Source: Psococerastis gibbosa
Lineage: Eukaryota; Arthropoda; Insecta; Psocodea; Psocidae
Assembly (NCBI GenBank): GCA_963971405.1
Contig: OZ020487.1
Coordinates: 13,675,344-13,739,343, forward strand
Direction of reading: 5' to 3'
Length of the DNA stretch: 64,000 nt
A program made the position numbers and the translations under genes. The notes under the pieces were generated by a model. That model did not search any database and was not told where the DNA came from. It worked only from the letters and a program-made list of their open reading frames with translations. Positions 21,688-32,276 of this stretch are shown in pieces. Every line of letters begins with the position of its first letter. Within the stretch, counting starts at the first letter, position 1.

Positions 21688-22061
21688 GAGCTATTTAGAT
21701 TGCTATTCAAGTTCGCAGAAACTTACTGCGCCAGTTGAATCGTTCATTTGTTTTTCTTTTGCTGCTATTTTCTTTCTTTTATCAATATAAATACAATTTA
21801 CAATTACAATTTGGAAACCAAAGATATAAAATAAAAATAGATGGTGTCTAGCAATAGCTCAGTAAGACCGATAATGGTGAAACGTAGGGGGAAATATCAA
21901 AGGAAATGGCAAAGGAAATTTGACTGCGTTTTTGGAGTCGAACATAAAAGAAAGAAAATTGCGGCAAACGAAGAAGGAATGTACAATCCAGCAGGCAGAT
22001 TTGCCAACAGATTCCGGCGCAGTAAGTTACTGCGCCCTTGAGTCGTAATCTAAATAGCTTG
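21688..22061. mobile_element. MITE with 45-bp inverted ends (family D)
   Basis: The left end AGCTATTTAGATTGC..TTCAAG..CGCAG.AACTTACTGCGCC pairs with the right end GGCGCAGTAAGTTACTGCGCCC TTGAGTCGTAATCTAAATAGCT (split by eye), about 45 bp each. Related pieces lie at 28430-28560 and 42110-42245. The plus-strand frame MVSSNSSVRPIMVKRRGKYQ inside is an element-internal frame with no known domain. Confidence 0.66.
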
Positions 22062-22779
22062 ATTATGACTGTGAATAGCTTATGACGAGAATCTCCAAGC
22101 TCAATCTGAGTCACTACTTTTCGCGACTTGATTGTTTACGCTGGATGTGGAATCATATTATCTTACCCTTCTATGACGATTATTTTTAATCTTAAATTGG
22201 GATTAAAAATGAAAACAAGATAGTTTCAGAATGGAAAGATATTTTAAAATTGTTTTGTATACATTTTTAACCCCAAGAATAAGTTAATTCTAAACGGCAT
22301 ATTAGGCTCGTGGAGGTAGTTACCAAATAGGGTCGGGTGGGCCCCTGGGCTGGCAGAAATCTTTTCCTTTTCTGTCGAATCGCGGACTTCGACTTCGACT
22401 TCCGTTACATAGTCTAGTTCTTTGCTAAATTGACTATTCCGGCCTTAAAATTACCTTTGGGACTGAACTCGGCTCTCGGGGAGCAAATATATACGATGTG
22501 TGCAATGCACGGTACATAGCACATCATTACTCTTTTGACGTTTCCTGACTCCGCCCCTATGCAGCCGAAGATATTGAAAATGCAATTACTGAGGCCATGC
22601 CTGATGTCAATAGCCAGTCGGAGATTCTGGTCATACTGGGTCTCAAGAGGGAAGTGAACTCTGTAATAACTGCCCGTCCAGTTAATATCGCATGCAAATG
22701 CAGCTGCAACCATGCAATTTGCGTCGTGTATTAATAATGTTCGACCAGGCGGGAGTGGTCGGAGGAGGCGTCTACAACT
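22062..22779. other. Unassigned; open on both strands at 22414-22730
   Basis: 22414-22713 is open on the minus strand for 99 residues. On the plus strand a frame at about 22550-22730 reads AAEDIENAITEAMPDVNSQS, then ILVILGLKREV before two stops. Either could be an exon or a decayed transposon gene. No splice sites or homologue decide it. Confidence 0.35.
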
Positions 22780-23780
22780 GTTGCGAGTCGTTGGCGTGAG
22801 GCCTAACCCAGACGTCGCGTCGTAGCGAGGAGGCCTAACTCAGATGTCGACGCGATGAGGCCTAGCCTGGGCCAGACGTTGAATTATACCTAACCTAGAA
22901 CTGGTGACGTCAATTAATTAGCTTTCTTGCAAAGAAGTAATAAAGCACCACCGCAGTTAAACCAAACCCAGATGTCATTGGGACACAAACGTCGCGTCTT
23001 AGCTATGAGGCCTAACTCAGGTGTCGACGCGATGGGGCCTAACCTAGGCCAGACGTTGAATTATACCTAACTGGTGACGTCAAATAATTAGCTTTCTTGC
23101 AAAGAAGTAATAAGCACCACCGCAGTTAAGCCAAACCCAGATGTCATTGGGACCCAAACGTCGCGTCTTAGCTATGAGGCCTAACTCAGGTGTCGACGCG
23201 ATGGGGCCTAGCCTAGGCCAGACGTTGAATTATACCTAGTAGTAGTAGGGTTGGACACAGTCCCAGGCCACGGTGTGGGCCCATAGGACTCCAGTGGACC
23301 TCCTGATTATAGTGGATTCCGAACCACTTGGGAAACACAGTGAAGTCACACGATTAGTTCGGAGGTGACCAGGACAAGTCCTACCATGTTTCCCTACCGG
23401 CACTGTGCACACGACCAATTTATCTGCAGCTTTGAACCTGCTCTGGTCCGCTGGATTCAACTTGGTATGGCGGCCGGCTGAATTATACCTAACTGGTGAC
23501 GTCAATTAATTAGCTTTCTTGCAAAGAAGTAATAAGCACCACCGCAGTTAAGCCAAACCCAGATGTCATTGGGACACAAACGTCGCGTCTTAGCTATGAG
23601 GCCTAACTCAGGTGTCGACGCGATTGGGCCTAACCTAGGCCAGACGTTGAATTATACCTAACTGGTGACGTTAATTAATTAGCTTTCTTGCAAAGAAGTA
23701 TTAAGCACCAAAGTTAAGCCAAACGCAGGTGTCATTTGGGAACCATACTTCGCGTTGTCGGGATGAAGCCTAACTTCCAG
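22780..23780. repeat. Tandem array, 169-177-bp unit, about five copies
   Basis: The landmark GAATTATACCTA starts at 22881, 23058, 23227, (23480) and 23649, giving periods of 177, 169 and 169 once the inserted SINE is removed. Each unit has AACTGGTGACGTCAA, TAGCTTTCTTGCAAAGAAG, AAACCCAGATGTCATTGGGA, GTCGCGTCTTAGCTATGAGG and GTGTCGACGCGAT.GGGCC. Copies are very alike, the outermost more diverged. This is a small satellite-like block rich in CG steps and palindromes (GTCGAC, AGGCCT, CCTAGG). Confidence 0.9.
23239..23478 (-). mobile_element. SINE-2 inserted in the tandem array
   Basis: A 240-bp insertion flanked by the 13-bp direct repeat TGAATTATACCTA (23226-23238 and 23479-23491), which is longer than DNA-transposon duplications and typical of LINE-driven retroposition. 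On its own strand the 3' end is CCAACCCTACTACTAC, a short trinucleotide tail instead of poly-A. It contains GTGGTTCGGAATCCAC, close to a B box with one extra base. A second copy lies at 41097-41720. Minus-strand open frames here are SINE artefacts. Confidence 0.82.
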
Positions 23781-23867
23781 CCATTTACTGTGCTGTACTG
23801 TCCCTTTCCCATACTGCCAATTGATTTAGCCTATAAGTATCCCAGAAAGGTACTTCAAGTCGTAATG

Positions 23868-24055
23868 TATGATAAGCGACTTCAGTGGCAAGGTGGTAGC
23901 GTGCTTGTACTTGTGCGAGTCTCTACACACGTTGCGGTTGGTGACGTGTCGCAACTCGACACAAGTACCTATTAGGTAACTTAGTGAGGCGATTGAAGAG
24001 GTTAATCGGATAAATTCATTAAATTGTTTGCATGTAATTTAACTTTCTTTAAATT
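23868..24055 (+). mobile_element. SINE-1 copy
   Basis: Complete head (CGACTTCAGTGGCAAGG, TGGTAGCGTGCTTGTACTTG), middle (GGTGACGTGTCGCAACTCGA) and tail (GAGGTTAATCGGAT..ATTCATTAAATTGTTTG). It lies just past the end of the tandem array. Confidence 0.72.
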
Positions 24056-24962
24056 AAACATAGACGTAAACTTCTGTATACTTCTACAGACTATACATAT
24101 GTTGCATACAGTACATTGTATATCCCTCCTCTTAATTGAGATTTAACTGTAATGTTACTGTACTGCATAATAATATAAAGTTGAATTACAGTCAGTCACT
24201 GACCCAATATATTGTATTCAGGGGCTCCATTTGAAACTTTCCCATGGGGGGGGGGGGGAATCTGCCGAATCTGCCGTCCACGACTCCACGGTGGGGTTCG
24301 GCGGGTTGGCGGGAGAGAGATGGGTATTTGCTCGATATAATTATTTGAAAATTCAATGCACTTTTAATCCAAATAGAACGCCTCTTTAAATCTATTGTCG
24401 TTTAGCCTATAAGTTACCGTATGCTATCCCATTAACCCTAAACTGCTCTTCGAATATACAGTACGAAATGCATGACTTTTTCCAGAAGCTTTGGGTTCAA
24501 CGCCCCTACCAAAATGAAACTACAAAATGAAAATAGGTGAAGAGGTGACTTTCTAGATTATAACAATTCCAAAGGTCTTTGTTTAATTGTAATTTCCCTG
24601 TTATTATACCTGTTGTAGCCTTCATAACGCAGTCGAAGGCAAAGCCCATTATATGAGGTGTAAATTTGATTTTCAAAGAGCAAAATACAGAGAACTGCCT
24701 CCCCCTCCCCCTACTACCCCGACTCTTAACAATCAATGTGACACCATAATGATGGTACCATTGGTACCGATGCCTGCTGACACTCAAGCTGACAAGAATA
24801 AAGTATCTGTCATTTTAATGCAGCCCACTCATTCGTATAGTGCTCTAGCTATCTGTGGGGAAGGACATTTAATGTTGGTAATGATTTTAACAAGCAGTCT
24901 GCGGCCTTGATTACACGTCCTACGAGAGCGCAAATGTCGATTGAAGGCCAGCCAGGGTCTTA
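24056..24962. other. Unassigned stretch
   Basis: A G run at 24247-24258 and a GGTACCATTGGTACC palindrome near 24755. An 85-residue plus-strand frame at 24653 has a proline run but no known domain. Confidence 0.45.
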
Positions 24963-25560
24963 CTCATCTGCGAATGCAACTGAGAGACGTGGCTTGCACT
25001 ATTAGCCCTAATCTAGCTCTGCTGCGCATTTCCTAGCGCTTCAAAACTACGAGCTGCAGCACAGCAGCTAACTTTAACGCAGCAGGATCAAGTACAGCAG
25101 CTTGTAGCTCTTTGCAAATGGACCACTAGTACAAAAAATTGTTTATCAAACCTATAATAAAGTTTTATGAGGATTATGATTTAATTGACAGACGTGGTTT
25201 GCACTATTAGCCCTAATCTAGCTCTGCTGCGCATTTCCTAGCGCTTCAACACTACGAGCTGCAGCACAGCAGCTTCAATGATAGATTGATAGACTACAGC
25301 AGAAACTACTCGCATATACTTGCTATTGATCTCATCTGCGAATGCAACTGACAGATGCATTCTCGCACTTTTAACCCTAATCTGGTAGCTCTGCGCTGAC
25401 ACTACGAGCTGCAGAAGGAATGACAGACTATAGCAAGAAGAGAACAGCAGCTAGCTCTTTATTATTACTCTCGTAATAACTTTACTCGTCTGCTCTATTA
25501 GCCCTAATCTAGCTGTGCCGTGCCTTTCCTGGAGCTCTGACACTCTGGAAATAGACTTGT
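24963..25560. repeat. Degenerate tandem repeat rich in GCTGCAG
   Basis: The block CTATTAGCCCTAATCTAGCT, then CTGC.GCATTTCCTAGCGCT and ACGAGCTGCAGCACAGCAGC, occurs near 24999 and 25204, and in decayed form near 25365 and 25491. A second block, CTCATCTGCGAATGCAACTG, occurs at 24963 and 25331. Spacing shrinks from about 205 to about 125 bases. It does not look coding. Confidence 0.75.
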
Positions 25561-26968
25561 ATCTGCCTGTAATGTCATAAAGGAAAAAAAACCAGCATTG
25601 ACACTGTTCTTCTGGCTATTGTAGTAGTTGGGGGGCCAAAACATTTGGATTTCGAATTCCAGAACGTCAGTCGAACTGCATTATCTTATGGCAAACTGCC
25701 TAATACGGAGTGCATCAAGAGTGCAGACTGCAGACAGTTGTTGCAAGTCGCCGATGCGTTAAGGCAGGACAGGTCTTCTTATGGATATGACAGGAAGATG
25801 AGAGCTGGCGATTGCAAGCAGGAACGAGTACCATAGCGGGATTGCAATGCTCTTGGATGCACCGAGGGCTGATAATATCAGCAGGCACTTGGTATAGGCT
25901 GCCTTGGTGGTAGAGGCCTACTTAAGTATCTAGATAGCGTTTTTCCTCTGCCGCAGTCTAATTTTATGCGTGTTTTACAATAAGGTTGCTTTGCTTCAAC
26001 GTTATGTCCACGTATACCCTACATCCAAAGTACGTTGTGGAATTGAAATAAAATTTGCCAGTTGCGAAATTTTTAGTATCAGTATAGTACGGTATATGTA
26101 GGTCTTTGAGGGGTAGTTTCGTAAGATGCGTAACACTTTTCGAATTTTTCTTAAAGGCTAATCGGACTAAGGTGGAGTCTACTGGAAATTTCTTGGCATG
26201 ATTTTCCATTTTGTGTTGTCTTACTATGCCAAGGTACCGATCCATATACCGTACTTATATGTGAATGGACATTGGACACAAGTTAAACCATAAAATTAAA
26301 ATTCCTTCAACCATCTATACTTCTGTTAACTATCCGTTAAAAGATACCCATGCAATACGCCATCTTGAATTTCGGAATTGATTGAACTGGAAGCTTTCGC
26401 GGAATGGTCAGAGGCGCATTTACCAAGTTATAATGGGGTTTTCATCACCTATAGATATAATCTGAACCCAATGAGCTCTTCTCAATTGCAATATGGCGCG
26501 TACTTAGATGCAATCTGCGGCATACTACATGATAATGTGCATTTTAAACTATGGTGCTCCTTTGCGACTCGATGATAATGGCGGACGCTGAGTGCCATAA
26601 TGGCCACTTAATGGCACGACTGACCGCCAACGGTAGTCGTATTGCAAAACCCTATCTTATCCTGCCATTATTTCCTCCCAGTAATCGGCCTACATTCTTC
26701 ACTGCATCATATACCCTTTCGGCACGTATTTATTGTTGGTCGTTAATATGAATTGAGTTTTCAGACTCTCACAAGCTTGGTTGGCTGTCATTTTGATACA
26801 GCAACGAAAATCGTAGCTTATTCTGCCAATTTTCCCCTCATACGCATAGCCATACTACAAAAATTTACCGTAATCCTTTTCCTCCCGGTTCTTCCCTGTT
26901 TATATTGTAGTATTGTATAGTGTTGTATCTCTACCAACTAGATTATTCCTGACCAGCACGAACATTAC
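25561..26968. other. Unassigned stretch
   Basis: Several 60-90-residue frames without recognisable domains. Nothing repeats elsewhere in the window that I could see. Confidence 0.45.
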
Positions 26969-27246
26969 CTGCAGTCTGATCGAGGCGTTTGTAATACCGG
27001 GGTTAAATAAATACCCTGGATTATAACTGTAAACAAACACATTTTGAATAGCACTTTCCATTATAAAATTATCTTGTTTACCAGTGGATTAAATAAATAC
27101 CGGGGTTAAATAAATACCCTAGGATTATAACTGTAAACAAACAGATTTTGAATAGCACTTTCCATTATAAAATTACCTTGTTTACATTTTTATTACCAGA
27201 GGATTAAATAAATACCGGCATTACAATCGCCTCGATCAGGCTGCAG
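26969..27246. mobile_element. MITE with 32-bp inverted ends and an internal duplication
   Basis: The ends CTGCAGTCTGATCGAGGCG.TTGTAAT.CCGG (26969 on) and the reverse complement of the right end agree over 32 bp with about four differences. Inside, a unit of about 103 bases (ACCGGGGTTAAATAAATACC ... TTTTGAATAGCACTTTCC) is tandemly repeated at 26996 and 27099. A related inner block occurs reversed near 37157-37200. Confidence 0.77.
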
Positions 27247-29109
27247 CTGTATACTGTATGTAGTACTACATAGTATTATATAGTACTATATGTATGTAAC
27301 CATTGTAATCTAATGAGACACTTTTTGTTCCGGGTAAGTAATATTACACGCAACAAGTCTTAAAAGCTTGCAAAAAACATTAATGACGTGCATTGTGCAT
27401 ATAAACAAGTAAGTTTCTTATACTTATTCCGACAAATTGATTACAAAAACATTGAGCTGGCGTCATGCCCATTTTCAAGTTTGCCAAAAAATTTGTTTGA
27501 TTATATTCACGTCTCCGTGGAACCGACCCCTTTGTGATTCCCATGCATGTACAATCATGCCCTTATTGTTTACCTGCTAAGACTTCATTGAATAGCCAAT
27601 AGCCTACGCTGCGATACCAGAGTAGACAATTACCTATTAGGTACAGTAAAACTCGGTTAGTGAAGACCTGGATAAGAAAGAAAATTTTGTTCATAATTAA
27701 TTTTTATTTGGTCCGCTTAAGCGTTGTAAACTAAAGTAAAGGTATTTCAAAATTTTCCTTCATCATACACCCATAAACATATGGGGATGAACCTCGTTCT
27801 AGAAAGAACATCGGTGGAGAACATCTAAAGCTTTTCTCTTATAACCGAGCACTACTATGAGAAATTGGTGATGGATGTACCCCGTATGGTACTGTTCGGT
27901 TGAAGGTCAATACAGGGTATAATATTAATAATTTAATTCCCAAAATAAATTCAGGTACCTACATAAGTTGAAATAGAATGTTTTTCTTTTTCTTTTGGGT
28001 TCCTTGCCATTGTGCAGCCATTCTGCACGTGGAAGCAAGGTGCAGAAAACAATATACAAAGTTAAGGTAGTAAGTATATAGGTGTTCTCAGAAATTCCCA
28101 AAAACCCAAGTCTTTTTGCAGTAGTGCTTCTTTTACCTTAAATATTACAATATGTTATGTATAGCAACAAACTACAGTGGTCTGTGTAGTGGATTGATTC
28201 GTATAAGTAGCCATTGGGAGCGCGATTGAAATTATTTTACAAAATACAGAATATTTTTTAATTTATCAACTACGCTACCTATTGTTATGTGATACTAGCA
28301 ATAATAAATAGAATAAATCGCGCGTAACCATGGTGGGCAAACCTAGGTGGAATTTGGCAAATTATCAAAATGTGACCAAGCTGTTCTTGGGTAGCAAACA
28401 TCAAAAATTCAATCAATCAATCTTTGTCCATGACCCACCAAGGTAGCAAGGACGGAGTCCAAAGAGAAAAACAAGTGTACAATTCAACAGGCAGGGCTGG
28501 CAACAGAATGCAGCCACAGAAGTTCTGCGCCCTTGACCTTGGGTCACAAGTACGGGAATCAATGACATGCCTGAGCCTGTCTTGATGGGTTTGGGTTCTT
28601 ATAATATATGGCTTCATTTTGACTATGTTTTTGGCTTTTGGCGGGAACCATCCACTTGCGCTCTGTCAGAACTGGAGAATCATTGATTAACTGAGTCTTG
28701 GAGGGCCAACTTGATGGCAACTCAAAGATAATGAAATAAAACTCATGTTTTGATCACGAGTGAAAACTAAGTTAGGTACACCGTCGCGTCAACGCCCGAC
28801 ATAAAGCTTGGAAATAAGCAGAACGCTGTTCCTTAATAAATTTACTCATAATTTTGACATAACACAAGGAAATATGGAAAACTGGTAAACTATCTACATA
28901 TTATTTCATTTAAAATTAAAATTTAGCAAAAGTTTTGAACTTTTCCCGCCAAATCTTGTAATTTAAACAAACTAATAATTATGTGTTAATACTTTTTTAA
29001 ATTATACGTTCATATAAATTACGTAAAAATTATAAATAAAAATGTATAATAAATACAAATAAGTCAATATTTTAAATTACTTAAAAGTGAAACAAACGAT
29101 TGTCTGTGG
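27247..29109. other. Unassigned stretch
   Basis: A palindromic GTAGTACTACATAGTATTAT region at about 27260. A family-D-like remnant occurs at 28430-28560 (GTACAATTCAACAGGCAGG, TTCTGCGCCCTTGA). 28760-29100 is very AT-rich. Confidence 0.45.
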
Positions 29110-29641
29110 TGGAGTTGAGAGTTGACATTGGCGGCGGCCATTACTCGCTCGCTCGATACCGACTGTGTTCCTTTATTATTTAATTTACTTTGCTACTTCC
29201 ATTTAGATTTTATAAACGTTTTATGTACCTTTTATAGAAATTACCAGAAGTACAAATATAACAGTGAGTCGTAGCTTTAGTAGAAGTTTGTGCAATAATA
29301 TATTATTTTGAGAGAACCATCAATGTTGATATCTTGTTTGGTATTTAGTGTTGACTGACAAAAGTTGTTAAATAACAGTTAAATTGCAATTAAAAGTGTA
29401 CATAATATAACAGCTATTGCCCATAATGCAGGCAAACTTCGGGAGCAGCAGCACTGCAAAATTATGTATATTTCAATGTGTACATCGCGTCGGGGTGCGG
29501 ATGAGTGCGGGAGATTTATCAATACATTGAAGTGTGTCTCAATTAAATTTGCTCATACTTTTTTAAAGGCGGTTGTGATATTCTTTTCTGTGTTTGAAAA
29601 TGTAAGAAAACCTGATATTTTTACTGGAAAACTCTGTCAAG
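29110..29641 (+). promoter_or_regulatory. Possible promoter and first exon
   Basis: GGCGGCGGCCATTAC (about 29131), a YY1-like GCGGCCAT context next to CTCGCTCGCTCG, is followed by about 280 bases of 5'-UTR-like AT-rich DNA. ATG at 29426 starts a 34-codon frame, MQANFGSSSTAKLCIFQCVH..., closing at TGA 29528. A strong donor-like CAAG|GTATGT lies at 29641/29642. The combination is what a transcript start with an upstream small frame would look like. No homologue recognised. Confidence 0.28.
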
Positions 29642-30510
29642 GTATGTAAACTCGCTACTTCGGCCGCAAGTCAAGCCATAATAATTTTCATCAGTCTGAT
29701 ACTGACAATTGAGACTACAGTACCTACCTAAATATAGCCAATGGCCACTCCCAGAATTTTGTCGGTAAAGTGACACCCAGGGGTCTTCCGCATCCACTAT
29801 ACATTCGAATGGGATAAAACATGAATGAGACATGCAGTATCCTTAAGAGTGCCTCTAAACAAATAGAAATAGTAAGTTTTATACATCACTGATGATTTAT
29901 TATGGCCATAATTGTCGTTCTTGTAAAAAGGTTGCCGTTCAAGGACATTCTCCAAAGAGAGTTAAAGAGTTGAATTTTTAACATCAAAAGCACTTAAAAA
30001 AGCCCGCAACTAGTTTTTAACATGAACATTCCTTAAGATTTTACTTGTAGTTTTGAAAAGATGTTTGTATATTTATAAAGATATAGTAGCTAAACTTATC
30101 AACCCCAAGCTCAGTGACAACTGACAGCGACTAATAATTCTATGTTTTCCTAAATTCTGTGAAATCCGTATGACACTGCACTTCGATCTGAAGAAAGTGT
30201 TGAAAGACTGCACTATCTGTTCGCTTCACCTTACCATGGGAAAACCTACAGTTGGTGGGAACCATCCTAAAGTAAATACTTATTCTATGACCTAAATGTC
30301 ATTGTGCACATACTTTCTGTATCAGGTAGTTGAGTGCATCATGGTCATGTTAACACTACAGCTGCAGATATTATTATACAGGATAAGTAGTAGTAGTGAA
30401 TTGAGGTAGAGCCTCGCACTAATGTTTAATCCAGAAACTACTGCTCTACGTTCTCTTCTTTACATCATCCGCAAGTTTCTTTTTAAAGCCCGGTACACAC
30501 GAACGTTTCA
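29642..30510. other. Unassigned stretch
   Basis: No feature recognised. Confidence 0.5.
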
Positions 30511-30960
30511 CACCGGAACAAAGTGCTGAGCCAGTCCACTGTCCACTTCGCCAGTTCTGTGCTCGTTATTGATGCTCTGTGACGAGAACCGTGGGTTGTA
30601 ATGGTTTAAAAAATTTAAACACTGAAAATGCAGAGATCGGTGCTCGAGCCTAGGTATAATAAATTTAATTTCTTAGAATAATAGCCAAATTGGGAAAAGT
30701 TTTTTTTTGGATGGAGTGCCCAGTATTATTTTGCGTCAAGTATAAGATAACAGTTTGCTAACACTTGACGATGGCGTGAGCCGAAACCGGTTGTGTGTGT
30801 TTTTATGATAAACGTAAAACTCAGCAAAGTAAATTATTCGCAATGAGTGACAGCAAGTTTTAGAAAGTTAATAAAGAGAATATTATGTATATATTATTAA
30901 ATGTTTATTTTCGTATTTTATTCTTCGGTGTAAACGTAAAGTCATTGCTTTTTTTTTCTT
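30511..30960 (+). repeat. Diverged direct duplicate, copy A
   Basis: Aligns to 31701-32035. Shared pieces are CAAAGTG.TGAGCCAG, CTGCTCGTT.T.GATGCTCTG (approximate), GCTGAAAATGCAGAGA, TTTAATTTCTTAGAATAATA, ATGGAGTGCCC, and TGTTTATTTTCGTATTTTA with AAGTCATTGC. Copy A carries about 140 extra bases (about 30738-30880) with CCGAAACCGGTTGTGTGTG, a family K motif, probably a later insertion. It could be a repeat family or a local duplication. Confidence 0.6.
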
Positions 30961-31462
30961 CTTTTTTATTACTAGGCAATAGGCACTATATAACCACTTA
31001 TACTGTATATAAGATATTATATTTAGAAATTCCGGATCCGTGTGAGGTCTCCACGGCTGTAGATTGTAATTTAGCTATTAGTCCCGACCCGATTCTCCAG
31101 GAGGGTTTCTTAGTCTGGATTGTGCTCGCGGTTAATTTCTTGCCGGAAGTGATACGATGACACCGTGACTGTCACATTTATTGTCCAAACACGCTGTGAG
31201 GTCGTCACGCTGGCTTTACTTCTAATTACCCGTCGGATTGGAGTTCTCTGACTCGCTGCCATCGTTGGCATATAAATTCATGTAGCGCAGACATTCTATT
31301 CAAAGGCATTCATGATAAAAACCTAGACCTGAAGACGGGTCCTTAATCTTGACCCCTGCTATATTTGGGATGTTATGGTCAGCAACATGCCATACCTATG
31401 AAGGTAAAGTTCTTATTTGAATTGAATGGAACCTGGTCCGGTGGAAAAAAAATCCTTCCATG
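30961..31462. other. Spacer between the duplicates
   Basis: An acceptor-like TTTTTTATTACTAG at about 30963-30976 opens a frame ending at 31160, with no recognised product. Nothing else seen. Confidence 0.35.
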
Positions 31463-31522
31463 TCGGGTTTCGAACGTTGATCTTCCGTCTCAGGTCAAGC
31501 TGTCTACCTACTGGACTATTCT
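31463..31522 (-). mobile_element. tRNA-like SINE head
   Basis: The minus strand has TAGTCCAGTAGGTAGACA, a good A-box match, and ACGTTCGAAACCCGAC, a near B box, about 35 bases apart. Arms do not fold into a full tRNA. Probably a SINE or tRNA relic. Confidence 0.42.
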
Positions 31523-31700
31523 TGGCCATTTTAAGGTTTGTACTGATGGGCGGGATGGGCCAGACATTGAAACGAACGAGTTTATTCCAATACTTTTGTA
31601 ATTTGTATGCATAGATAAAATCGAACTCGGTGTTTCGATTGTATCAATCGCTAGTCCAGATAAATTGGTGAGAGCTGGACAAGAACTCGTGATTTTGCCA

Positions 31701-32035
31701 TTCAGGGACAAAGTGTTGAGCCAGCCTACTTCGGTAGTAGATCCTGTTTCTCTGCTCGTTCTCGATGCTCTGTGGCGATAGTCGTGGGGTTTTGTACTGG
31801 TTTTAAACATTTTAAAACGCTGAAAATGCAGAGACCGTTGCTTGATCCCAAATCTATATAGGCTGCAATAAATGTAATTTCTTAGAATAATAACCAACTT
31901 GGGAAAGGTTTTTTGTTTTTGTTAAATGGAGTGCCCTTTATTGTTTTACGTGCATCTAGCAGTGGGATTATTAAGTGTTTATTTTCGTATTTTAATCTTT
32001 GATGTAAATGTAAAGTCATTGCCTTTTTTTGAGCA
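31701..32035 (+). repeat. Diverged direct duplicate, copy B
   Basis: Counterpart of 30511-30960 without the family K insertion. The 129-residue minus-strand frame crossing it (31508-31897) has no recognised domain and also spans the tRNA-like head, so it is probably fortuitous. Confidence 0.6.
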
Positions 32036-32179
32036 GATGTTCAGGGCCAACCTTTCACGTTTTTTTTTGGAAAGGGTAATGCTGTATAAATCGTTACCGT
32101 TCTGGGTTTTTATTTTCCTCATTTTTACTTTGTAAGTGAGATTCGCCAGTTTTTAAATTGAAAGTTTCTGTTGTTTCAG

Positions 32180-32276
32180 GTGTTTGTGATGACTTGTGTG
32201 TCGCCTTCTTCAAGTACAAACTTGACTTTACAACTTACAAGCTATAAGTAGCTGACACTTGCCTGCGGATGGATAG
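32180..32276 (+). other. Possible non-coding exon
   Basis: The acceptor TTTCTGTTGTTTCAG ends at 32179 and the donor ATAG|GTAAGC begins at 32277, giving a 97-base segment. All three frames contain a stop, so if spliced it would be untranslated or part of a non-coding RNA. It lies downstream of duplicate copy B. Confidence 0.28.

Noticed and set aside
22780..23780. CRISPR array
   Set aside because: Units are about 170 bp of continuous repeat without short repeat/spacer alternation, in eukaryotic DNA.
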